A DNA stretch of 53,017 nucleotides from JBLHGU01 sp047615875 (GTDB lineage Bacteria > Pseudomonadota > Gammaproteobacteria > Arenicellales > CAJQKF01), in NCBI GenBank assembly GCA_047615875.1, contig JBLHGU010000012.1, positions 1-53,017 of the forward strand, written 5' to 3'. The translations under genes and the position numbers were made by a program. Each line of letters starts with the position of its first letter. Position 1 is the first letter of the stretch. The notes below the pieces were generated by a model that was not told where the DNA came from, did not search any database, and was given only the letters and a program-made list of their open reading frames with translations. Of the stretch, positions 33,810 to 43,100 are shown one piece after another.

Positions 33810-36800
33810 CCGCGGGCACAGGGCTGCGGGGTAGCCCCATCGAGACTGACAGCAAGCGTCGGACACTCTCGCTTGCACAGAAATTTGCTGTTGCCTTCCT
33901 TGGCCTCGTCACAGCCGTGCTACTGATTAACGGCGTGATCGACATGCTCATCACCTATCACGACGCACGGGTGCAGGCGGTTCAGGTGCAACAGGAAAAA
34001 GCCAAAGCTGCGGCTGAGCGAGTTATCGGCTTTGTCTCCGAGATCGAGCGGCAGCTTGGCTGGACGACCAAGGCAGAATGGGGCCACCTTAGCCCTGATC
34101 AGCGGCGCTACGATTTCATCCGCCTGCTACGGCAGGAGTCTGCGATCACCGAGCTGATTTATATCGACCGCTCGGGCCACGAACAACTCAAAATATCACG
34201 GCTCGATCCCGACTCGATCGGCTCGAATATCGATTTTTCCGACGATCCGCGCTTCGTTGGCAGCATTCGGGACAAGATCTACTACGGTCCGGTCACGTTT
34301 CGACGTGGCTCCGAACCTTATATGACGATTGGCATAGCTCATACCGGGCGCAAGCCCGGCGCAACTATTGCCGACGTCAACCTCAAACTCGCCTGGGACG
34401 TGATCACCGCCATCAGAGTCGGACAGACCGGCTACGCTTTCATCACCGACCCACAGGGCCGACTACTCGCCCATCCGAACATGGATCTCGTGCTGCGCAA
34501 CACTGATCTATCGAATCGGCCATAGGTGGCTGCAGCGCTCGACGCCTGCGGTCACAGGGATAGGATTGGATGGTCGTGAGGTGTTGTCGGCCTATTCCAA
34601 GATTCCCAAGGTCGGCTGGAGAGTCTTTGTGGAGTTGCCGACAACCGAAACCATGGAGCCAGTCTGGTCGGCAATCTATCAGACGCTTGCTCTGCTAGCC
34701 CTCGGTGTCATCCTGGCCGGTGCTGCCGGTATGCTATTGGCACGGCGCATGGTCGTGCCCATTACCGAGTTGCAAGCCGGCGCGCACAAATTCGGTGAGG
34801 GCGATTTTACGCAACGCATCGAGATCCGCAACAGTGATGAGATTGGTACGCTCGCATCTCACTTCAATATTATGGCCGGCAGTATCCACGAATCACAGGG
34901 CACACTGGAGCGCAAGGTCAAGGAGCGCACTGCGGAACTCGGCGAAGCACTTGAGAACCAAACCGCGACTACTGACGTGCTCGGCGTCATCTCCCGCTCG
35001 CCGAATGATGTGCAACCGGTATTCGACACTATCGCTTCAATTGCCGGCCGTCTGTGCAACGCGGATTCCGCGGTTGTGTTCCGACTTCGGGACGGCAAGT
35101 GCCATCTGGCGACCACGGCCGCCGCCAGCCCGCAGATGAAAAACTACCTTTCCGCCAATCCCATTGCTGCGAATCGGGATACGCCTACCGGCCGTGCCGT
35201 GATCGATCGCCAGGTCATTCATCTCGCCGACATATTCGACCAGGATGACTACCCGCAAGCCAAAAAGATAAGTAGCGCCACCGGGGCCCGCGCCCTCCTG
35301 TCGGTGCCACTGCTGCGCGGAGAGAGCCCGCTCGGTGTCATCACCGTCATAAGATCCGTTGCGGGGCCATTCGCCCCCCGGCAAATCGCGCTGCTCAAGA
35401 CCTTCGCCGACCAGGCGGTGATCGCGATCGAGAACGTGCGGCTGCTCAACGAGACCAAGGAGTCGTTGGCATGGCAGACGGCAATCAGCGAAGTTCTAAA
35501 TGTAATCAGTCGCTCACAATCGGCGCTGCAGCCCGTTCTCGATACGATTGTCAAGACTGCGGCGCGATTGTGCGAAGCAGACGACACCTTTGTTTGGAAA
35601 CTTGAAGGTAAAGCTTTTCAACTGTCTGCAACGACTGAAGTTGATGGGGAATTTGCCAGGTTCGCCAGACAACATCCACCTACCCAGCATCGCAGTACAT
35701 CGCCCGGTCGCGCAGCATTAGAAAAACGGATAATTCACATCCCGGACACCCTCGAAGATGAAGAACACCATTGGCATGGTGACGAAGGGCAAATCGTCGG
35801 CAAATACAGAACACTATTGGCTGTGCCGTTACTGCGTGACGGGCAGCCGTTCGGTGCCTTTGTGCTTTATCGCAGGGCTTTCCGGCCATTTTCCAACAAA
35901 GAAATCGAACTGGTCACGACGTTTGCCGATCAGGCTGTGATTGCCATAGAGAATTCACGGCTGTTCAACAAGACCCAGGAGGCGCGCGCCGCAGCTGAGG
36001 CTGCCAACGAGGCCAAAAGCTCATTTCTCGCCACCATGAGCCACGAAATCCGTACGCCGATGAATGCCGTTATCGGTATGAGCGGGCTACTGCTCGACAC
36101 AGCGCTCAACGACGAACAGCGTGACTTCGCGGGCACCATCCGCGACAGTGGTGATGCGCTGTTGAGCATCATCAACGACATCCTCGATTTCTCGAAAATC
36201 GAAGCCGGGCACATGGACATCGAAATGCACCCATTCGATTTGCGTGACTGTGTCGAGTCTGCACTCGATCTTATCGGCACGCGAGCTGGCGAGAAACAAC
36301 TCGATCTCGCCTATGTGTTTGAGGGCGATCTACCGGGCGACAAAACGGAGCTAAGCTTCGCCGTGCGCGACACCGGCATCGGCCTGACGAAAGAGGCAAT
36401 GGCTCGCCTGTTCCAGTCGTTCAGCCAGGCGGATTCATCGACCACGCGCAAATATGGCGGCACTGGCCTTGGCCTCGCCATCTCCAAGTGGCTTGCCGAG
36501 CTGATGGGCGGCACCATTACAGTCGTCAGTGACGGCCGCGGTAAGGGCTCTTTATTCTGCTGCACAATCCAGGCTGGGAAAGCCAACTTGCCAGAGACAC
36601 GCGCCCGAGATCTTATTGGCGTACAGTTGGAATTGGAGCGCAAACGGGTGCTGGTTGTCGACGACAACGCAACCAATCGCCGAATTCTCCAGTTACAGAC
36701 GGCAAAATGGGGCATGATCTCGAAAGATACCGAATTCCCCAAGGAGGCATTGCGCTGGATCAAGGCAGGCGAGGAGTTTGACATCGCGATCCTCGACATG

Positions 36801-37475
36801 CACATGCCCACGATGAATGGGTTGCAGTTGGCCCGTGGCATTCGCAAGCACAATTCCACGCTGCAGCTGATACTGTTCAGCTCGCTCGGTCGGCGTGAGG
36901 CAGAGAACCACGAAAGTATCTTCGGCGCTTATCTGGCCAAGCCGCTCCACCAATCGCATCTGTTCGATACAATGATCAGCCTGCTAGCACGCGAGGTCGT
37001 CACCAAAACCGTGACAGCCCAGGCTAGCAAACCGCAAATGGATCCTGAGATGGCCGCCCACCACCCACTGCGCATCCTGCTAGCGGAGGATAATGTTGTG
37101 AATCAGAAGCTAGCACTCAGGTTGTTGCAACAGATGGGCTATCGCGCCGATCTTGCAAGCAACGGTATTGAGGCTATCGAGAGTGTCGAGCGCCAGACCT
37201 ATGACGTCGTGCTGATGGACGTGCAGATGCCCGAGATGGATGGCCTTGAATCATCGCGGCGGATCACAGCAGCAATGCCGCGCGGCAGTCGCCCGCATAT
37301 CATCGCAATGACGGCTAATGCTATGCAGGGCGACCGCGAAAGCTGTCTGGCCGCCGGTATGGACGACTACATCTCGAAACCGATCCGAGTCGATAGGCTG
37401 GTCGAGGCTTTGGCGCTTGCCCCTTCACGCTCGATTGGGACCAATTTTGATATGCCAGAGGGCGAACCACAATGA
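33806..37475 (+). pseudogene. Hybrid sensor histidine kinase (Cache-HAMP-GAF-GAF-HisKA-HATPase-REC-REC), broken
   Basis: The original protein had about 1220 residues. The N-terminal part (33806-34525) holds a membrane helix and a Cache-type sensor domain (QTGYAFITDPQGRLLAHPN). It is ended by a TAG at 34523 within LSNRP-stop-VAAALDA, and a one-base frameshift near 34545 follows. The rest (34566-37475) has a second helix, HAMP, two GAF domains (VISRSPNDVQPVFDTI; VISRSQSALQPVLDTI), the phospho-histidine in SHEIRTPMN, the ATP-lid motifs DTGIGL and GGTGLGLAIS, and two receiver domains with LDMHMP and LMDVQMP. The HATPase N box is missing: EGDLPGD runs straight into KTELSFAVRDTG, where about 40-50 residues should be. 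The kinase is thus inactive by three separate lesions. The domain style is typical of Rhizobiales. Confidence 0.88.
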
Positions 37476-37819
37476 ACAAAAATCCGATTAATCTCGCTGT
37501 GTACAAAGAACTGCAGGACACCACCGGGCTCGAATTTGCATGCGAACTGGTGGACACATTTCTCGAGGAGGCACCTGGCATGCTGTCAGCGCTGCGCTGC
37601 GCGAGTGCTGACAGCAACGCGGTACAATTTCGGCAAGCTGCGCACTCACTCAAATCCAACGCCGATATTTTCGGTGCCGCGGAATTGGCGGCTCAAGCGC
37701 GCGCCTTGGAACTCAAGGGTCTCGATCCCGATACAGTCCGCAATGAAACCACCCTGGTGGCATTGGAAGCAATGTACGCGTGTGCGTCTACAGCATTGCA
37801 GGATTTACGCAATGACTAA
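37472..37819 (+). CDS. Hpt phosphotransfer domain protein
   Basis: This is a 115-residue single-domain histidine phosphotransfer protein, a four-helix bundle passing phosphate between receiver domains. The phospho-histidine is in QAAHSLKSNADIFGA near residue 58. It overlaps the kinase gene by four bases and the receiver-cyclase gene by eight, the normal arrangement for one phosphorelay. It is the only member of this locus with no visible lesion, but with its partners broken it is probably without function. Confidence 0.85.
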   Translation: MNKNPINLAVYKELQDTTGLEFACELVDTFLEEAPGMLSALRCASADSNAVQFRQAAHSLKSNADIFGAAELAAQARALELKGLDPDTVRNETTLVALEAMYACASTALQDLRND

Positions 37820-38885
37820 CTACAGCGCCCACTTGCTGATCGTTGACGATAACAAGGTCAATCGTCTGTTGTTATCTCGCCTCGTCGAGCTTGAGGGGCA
37901 TCGTTTCACGTTGGCTGAGAACGGCCGGGATGCACTGGAAAAACTGCGGAGCGAGCCATTTGACTAATTGCTGCTGGATATCGAAATGCCTGAACTGGAT
38001 GGCTTTGCGGTTCTCGAGCAGCTAAAGGCCGACCCCGCCTTGCGTGATATTCCGGTCATCGTCACCTCATCGCTAGAAGGCATGGACAATATCGTGCGTT
38101 GCATCGGTCTGGGCGCCGAGGACTATCTGCCCAAGCCATTGAACTCGGTATTGTTGAAAGCCCGAATCGATGCCAGTTTGGAGAAAAAGCGCCTACGAGA
38201 CGAGCAGCGCGAGCTAGTGCGGCGCTTCGCAACTGCTGAGGTCGAGCAGGATCTTCAGCAATCGGGTTTCGCATTAGGCGGCAAACGGGTTCACGTCTCA
38301 GTAATGTTCTGCGACATCCGCGACTTCACGCCCCTGTGCGAAAGCCAGCCGCCGGAAGAGACGATTGAGTTATTGAACACTTATTATATGCTGATGTTCG
38401 ACGCCATCAGCAGCCAGGGCGGCGTGGTCACGCTGATGATTGGCGACGGTTTGATGGCTGTGTTCGGTGCACCGTTTCCGTTAGACGATTGCGCCGCCAG
38501 CGCCGTGGCTGCGTCGTTGGAAATGATCGAGATGATTGAGCAATTCAATCTCGATCGCAGCACGACAAACAAATCACCGATTCGCATCGGCGTCGGCATT
38601 GCCACGGGCGAGGTCGTAGCCGGCTACGCGGGTACACAGCAACGCGCCACGTATACCTGCGTCGGCGATACAGTGAACCTGGCAGCTCGACTGGAGACCC
38701 ACACGAAAGTCGCCAAATGCCGCATTCTCATTGATGATGCCACTCACCAGGCGTTAGGAAATGACTTGCCTACGCAGGCGCTTGGCAAGGTGCAGTTCAA
38801 GGGTAAAGCTGTAGCCGTCAGAATCTTTGCAGTCACGAATGAGTCACTGCCTGAAGAACAACACGGGGCGTTATGTGACCACTAA
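37812..38885 (+). pseudogene. Response regulator-adenylate cyclase (REC-class III cyclase), interrupted
   Basis: The gene begins MTNYSAHLLIVDDNKVNR, the start of a receiver domain, and is stopped by TAA at 37965-37967 within SEPFD. The same frame continues with LLLDIEMPELDGF, which holds the phospho-acceptor aspartate; one TTA-to-TAA change explains the stop. After the receiver come a linker and a class III adenylate/guanylate cyclase domain with VMFCDIRDFTPLCE, the second metal aspartate in MIGDGLMAVFG, and TYTCVGDTVNLAARLE. A re-start at the TTG or later codons could give a receiver-less cyclase, but there is no ribosome binding site there. It closes the decayed signalling operon. Confidence 0.82.
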
Positions 38886-38959
38886 TTTTTGAGTAATTTC
38901 GTATACCTATGATTTTAATGGTCAACAGAGACAGAATCGAACTGCTGACTCAGGGATTT

Positions 38960-39838
38960 TCAGTTGCCATTATTTTCGCGTCGCGCTGAGAGAATACTGA
39001 TCAAGCTATAGCCGACTACGGCAACCGATACTATTACGGCACCTATCAGTGTTAGATCACTTGGTGTTTCATTAACCACTAGCCAAACCCAGGTCGGTGC
39101 CAGAATCGCCTCGCTGAGAGAAAATAGTGCCACTTCTCCAGCCGGTATATAACGGGCTGAAATGGTGAGCAGGAGAAACCCTCCACTGAATTGAACCACA
39201 CCCAGGAATATCGCAATGGCCAGATCACCTGTCGGTATAGTCAGCGAATCAGCCATAAAATACGCCAGTAGCGCAGTAAAAAGACCGCATATACTAATCA
39301 CAGGAGACATATCGATGCCCTTTGCTTCCCTGACTATTAGCAGATATACCGCATAACTCAAGGCCACACCGAGTGCGATGATGGCACCTGTCAGGCTGCC
39401 ACTATTAATGCCATCCTGAAACATCAGGCCGATACCAGCCAGTGCCAGAAACATTGCGATAAGACTGAGGGTGCTTGCTCGTTCTTTAAGAAATATCCAG
39501 GCAAGTAACGCCGTCCAAAGCGGCGATGTGCCAATAATAAACACCGCATTGGCGACGCTGGTTAATAGAATGGCATAAATATAAGCGACAGATCCCAGCC
39601 CCAGAACTATGGCGGCGACCACTCCTCTGCCACCCACAGCAACAAATACCCTGGCGGTATTACGACCATTGCGGTAGAGAACCACAAGAAAAATAGTGAT
39701 GCAAAATCCCACAGCACGAAAGAAGAGTATTTGCCAGCCATCTGCTGATTCAATGTGCCTTAGAAGCACACCGGCAGTGCTAAGACAAAGCCCACCTGCC
39801 AATGCAAGCATAACGCCGAACGTATATCGGGAACCCAT
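38960..39838 (-). CDS. EamA/DMT-superfamily transporter
   Basis: The 292-residue membrane protein has ten predicted helices as two EamA repeats (about 5-140 and 150-290). The family-type segments LSTAGVLLRHIE, FIIGTSPLWTALLAWIFLKE and LFSLSEAILAPTWVWLVVNE mark the drug/metabolite transporter superfamily, which exports amino acids and other metabolites. It lies 39 bases downstream of the HtrA-like gene on the same strand and may share its transcript. Substrate unknown. Confidence 0.87.
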   Translation of the reverse strand: MGSRYTFGVMLALAGGLCLSTAGVLLRHIESADGWQILFFRAVGFCITIFLVVLYRNGRNTARVFVAVGGRGVVAAIVLGLGSVAYIYAILLTSVANAVFIIGTSPLWTALLAWIFLKERASTLSLIAMFLALAGIGLMFQDGINSGSLTGAIIALGVALSYAVYLLIVREAKGIDMSPVISICGLFTALLAYFMADSLTIPTGDLAIAIFLGVVQFSGGFLLLTISARYIPAGEVALFSLSEAILAPTWVWLVVNETPSDLTLIGAVIVSVAVVGYSLISILSARRENNGN

Positions 39839-39877
39839 AGTTAAACCCTGGTAGAAATAACCTCTATTGAGGTATTT

Positions 39878-40810
39878 CTAGTTCAGTCCACCGATACTGA
39901 TTTCCTGGAAGAAATCTGCCCGATCAACAGTGTAAATAATAGTGTCATACACTTCGCCGTCCCGTTCAAGAGAAATCGGGATCGCAGTGCCAGCCTGACC
40001 CTGACTCCAGAGCGTACGAAGGAAACCAGATAACGTTTTTAGTGGTGCACCCGCAAAATTTAGCACCCTGTCACCAGTTTCCAATCCCGCATCTGAGGCA
40101 GGGCTACCGGTATACAAACCAACCACTTCAAGTCCACTGCCAACCTCATCAACAAACGCTCCGATCCATGGTCGAGGTGGCGTTTTTCGTCGCCCGCTGG
40201 CTATTAGAGATTCCAGATGTGGTAGCAAAAGCTCAGTTGGCACGAACAGATTGCCATACACCGGCTTTTCTGAGCTGGATGGAAATTGCAAGAACAGTGA
40301 GCCGATACCAACCACATTATGCTGGTCATCTAGCAATGCTGCACCGCCCCAGTTATCACAGGCCGGCAGAGTATACAGTGCTGATTCAATCAGGTATTCC
40401 CATCGACCAGAAAATTCACTGATTGATAACAATCGGCAATCAAAAGGTGGCAGATCGAAACCATTCAGAATCCGCAAATCCTGCCCTTTTTCACCTGACG
40501 TCAACTTTCCAAGTGGTAAATATTGTTGCCCTAATTCGACACTTGGCAACAACAGTGCAATTCCCGACTCAAAATCCTGCGCAACAATGTAGCCGAGGAC
40601 AGTCTGCTGATTGCTACCAGTAATCCATATTTCGCTCGCTTCAAGGCACAGGTAGCCGATAGTGGCGATCAGTCCGTCCGCATTTATCCGCACGCCCACA
40701 CCTTCGCGTACGGTACCGAGAGTACCAGCAGTTGCGGCATTGTCAGGCACCAGTGATCGAATGGAAACTATAGCGTGAAGGTGATCCAGACTGTTATTAG
40801 CAATACTCAT
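39878..40810 (-). CDS. HtrA-like trypsin-PDZ protein lacking catalytic residues
   Basis: The 310-residue protein has the order of an S1C (HtrA/DegS) protease: a trypsin-like barrel pair (about 10-200) followed by a PDZ domain (about 205-300, with GSPASDAGLETGDRVLNF). The active site is gone. The histidine motif TNxHV is replaced by ATIGYLC, the aspartate strand by FESGIALL, and the serine motif GNSGGPL by DNWGGAALL with Trp where the nucleophile should be. No signal peptide or membrane anchor is visible at the N-terminus. It is thus likely a pseudoprotease acting as a binding or scaffold protein. The reading frame is intact over its full length, so it is not simply decaying. Confidence 0.75.
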   Translation of the reverse strand: MSIANNSLDHLHAIVSIRSLVPDNAATAGTLGTVREGVGVRINADGLIATIGYLCLEASEIWITGSNQQTVLGYIVAQDFESGIALLLPSVELGQQYLPLGKLTSGEKGQDLRILNGFDLPPFDCRLLSISEFSGRWEYLIESALYTLPACDNWGGAALLDDQHNVVGIGSLFLQFPSSSEKPVYGNLFVPTELLLPHLESLIASGRRKTPPRPWIGAFVDEVGSGLEVVGLYTGSPASDAGLETGDRVLNFAGAPLKTLSGFLRTLWSQGQAGTAIPISLERDGEVYDTIIYTVDRADFFQEISIGGLN

Positions 40811-40920
40811 GCAGCGATCCTACCTTATCTGACTTACATTTTTCACCCGTCTGGTCGACTGATGGCGCTAATGCAATAAAATGCATGTGAAATATTTCGC
40901 TGCGGCAATCTATCAATCCG

Positions 40921-41856
40921 TCATGAACTATTTTTCAATTGTGCCGCCTGGCGACGATGAAAACTCAGGTATCCCGGCTCACTATATAATATTCTGGTTT
41001 TTATCAGTTTATGCAATGCGGGCAGTTGATAAAAAGGCACTGCCGGGTAAGCGTGATGCTCGACGTGGAAAGGCATATTCCAGAGAAAAAACTGAGTTAA
41101 TGGATTGGTAAAAGTTGTGCGTGTGTTAGCGTACATATCAGAGCTTTGTTCGCACCCAGTATGCTCTGCAAGCAACCAACCACGCCAAAAGGGTTGTGCC
41201 AATACCATAGGTATTAGCCAATAGATTAATAGTGCCCGTTGATCAACAATACCGGATAAAAATAACACCCCATAAACCAGCAGCAAGATTCTTGCTTCCT
41301 TGATGATACCCGTTTTGCTCACTGCGGTAATATAACTTGAGTCTGCTTTACCCAAGGCGCAATTAATCAACGTAGTGAATGCACCCTTCCAGAAAAGGAT
41401 GCCAGATAGATACAGTAAGTAGTTCGCCATACTTGATACATTCTTGCCTGCCAGCTCAGGGTCTCGCCGCGGATCCTGGGTATAGCGATGATGATCGAAG
41501 TGAAATCGCCGGAAGTGATTTGCACCCAAAAATAGTACCAGTCCAATACCAAACGCAACCACATCATTCACCTTACGCTGTTGGAAAGCCGTTCGATGAA
41601 TAGTTTCGTGAAGTGGGGCAAATAGGAATACCAGTCCACATCCATGTATCAACATTGCAGACCAGATTAACCATGAGTTCTGCGTATAGTTAACCAAAGC
41701 TGCTGTTGCGCAGATAAACACCAGGTGAAGTGAAAGCTGCCTGCCGCCGCGCCAATCACTTTTCCTTAGCAATTGCTTCAGTTCGACTCGGGGCACCACA
41801 TTTTGACCATAGTCAGCCGCACTGGATTTTGTTTGTTTATTCTCGTTACTTTTCAT
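40921..41856 (-). CDS. Membrane fatty acid desaturase family protein
   Basis: The 311-residue protein has the desaturase fold with four predicted membrane helices and the three diiron histidine boxes: HETIH near residue 85, HFDHH near residue 120 and HVEHH near residue 270. Such enzymes insert double bonds or hydroxyl groups into lipids or terpenoids using oxygen and a ferredoxin or cytochrome b5. The third box lies in NMPFHVEHHAYPAVPFYQLP, common in acyl-lipid and beta-carotene-type hydroxylases. Substrate is not certain. The reductase at 4873 could in principle serve it, but they are far apart. Confidence 0.87.
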   Translation of the reverse strand: MKSNENKQTKSSAADYGQNVVPRVELKQLLRKSDWRGGRQLSLHLVFICATAALVNYTQNSWLIWSAMLIHGCGLVFLFAPLHETIHRTAFQQRKVNDVVAFGIGLVLFLGANHFRRFHFDHHRYTQDPRRDPELAGKNVSSMANYLLYLSGILFWKGAFTTLINCALGKADSSYITAVSKTGIIKEARILLLVYGVLFLSGIVDQRALLIYWLIPMVLAQPFWRGWLLAEHTGCEQSSDMYANTRTTFTNPLTQFFLWNMPFHVEHHAYPAVPFYQLPALHKLIKTRILYSEPGYLSFHRRQAAQLKNSS

Positions 41857-41937
41857 AGCCTAAAATTCTCTAGCGAAAATAAAATTGCATCTGAACAATC
41901 GACTATCAGTTTCAATACCCAATTTATACAAAGGGTT

Positions 41938-42711
41938 CTAAACCAGAAGAAAATGTCTGACACCCTGAATGATAAGGTTAATGCCTATCATCCCAAGCAG
42001 AAATTTAATTAATACTCGGAATCGTTGAAAACTTAATCTTTGCCGGGCGCGGTTACCTAACAACATACCTATAACCGTAGGAATAATTGCGTATAGTGAA
42101 CCTTCAAGCTGCGAACCGACCGGAAACCCCCCCAGAGAAATACCTAGCCAAATTGACGTAAAGCCGCTAATCATCAAACAACCTGAGGCGAATACAAACT
42201 GGTCTGAAGTTAACCTTAAAGTGTAAAGAAACTGAATGGAGGGAAATGCAAAAATACTAGTTACACTACCAAGCAGCCCTGAAACACCTCCAACGGAGGC
42301 TCCTAACAGAACTTCTTTGCCTGCTGGTATCCGATATTTAACAGATCGGTCGGCTACCAGAACGTGAACGATGATTAGCACTCCTATTAATAACCGAATA
42401 GCATTTCCGTCCAGCGACACCAATACTCCGCTGACTGACACCAGCACAATAGCGTTGGTTATAACCAGGCCGCTAATTTTTCCAAAAACAGCAAACACTT
42501 TTCTGGTTAACCAAATTTGTTGAATATTAGAAACCAGCACTGACAGGAAAATTAGACTAATAACCTGGGGCAAAGGAAAAAATATAATCAATATCGGCGT
42601 TACTACCAGTGGAAGTCCAAAGCCAATAGCGCCCTTTACAAAACCACCTGCAAATAGTGCAGAAACCGCGACCAGAATCACCTGCCACTGTTCAAAATCT
42701 GGATCACTCAT
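41938..42711 (-). CDS. TSUP-family (TauE/SafE) permease
   Basis: This 257-residue membrane protein of the TauE/SafE family has about eight helices, with the N-terminal GGFVKGAIGFGLPLVVTPIL and the second repeat ASVGGVSGLLGSVTSIFAFP. These signatures characterise predicted exporters of sulfite, sulfoacetate or organic sulfonates. It is alone on its strand and divergent from the GGDEF gene. No sulfur-metabolism gene is next to it, so the substrate is open. Confidence 0.85.
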   Translation of the reverse strand: MSDPDFEQWQVILVAVSALFAGGFVKGAIGFGLPLVVTPILIIFFPLPQVISLIFLSVLVSNIQQIWLTRKVFAVFGKISGLVITNAIVLVSVSGVLVSLDGNAIRLLIGVLIIVHVLVADRSVKYRIPAGKEVLLGASVGGVSGLLGSVTSIFAFPSIQFLYTLRLTSDQFVFASGCLMISGFTSIWLGISLGGFPVGSQLEGSLYAIIPTVIGMLLGNRARQRLSFQRFRVLIKFLLGMIGINLIIQGVRHFLLV

Positions 42712-43100
42712 TTCTTTTTCATACTCATGGAATTTTTTTATAGCCGAGCATTTTAAGGCTAGAAATTGCTTATTTCGAGTTTGGGCTGCGGTTAGCCTAA
42801 ATTGTTCGAATCAACCGAGTTTATACAGAAATATATAAATTTAGTCATGTAAGCAATTGAATTTAAATTAGATTTCCCACTTATCTTACATGTATAAATA
42901 CAAAATCCAGTTCATGGCGCTAGCACAATTGTCAAAAGTCATTTTGCATTAGTCCTCAATAACATAATAAATGTGATCATAATAAGCAGCGTTTCTCAAA
43001 AGGTTGGAAAGTTATCGCCAAACAATCTGACAGCAATGGCCAGCTTGAGATACTCAAACATGTTGAGAATCCTGTAGCGCATCGTTTACCGCTAGAGCCA
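42712..43100. other. AT-rich divergent intergenic region
   Basis: These 389 bases separate the divergent TSUP and GGDEF genes and must hold both promoters. The segment is strongly AT-rich. The frame of the GGDEF gene stays open upstream of 43101 for at least 30 codons (including QSDSNGQLEILKHVENPVA), so its true start may lie in this region. No ATG or GTG with a ribosome binding site is evident there. I see no RNA gene or clear operator. Confidence 0.45.

Noticed and set aside
33228..37967. In-frame stops in the signalling locus as recoding (selenocysteine, pyrrolysine or readthrough)
   Set aside because: The three stops are TGA, TAG and TAA in three genes, and frameshifts and a deletion accompany them. 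No single recoding mechanism covers this; plain decay does.
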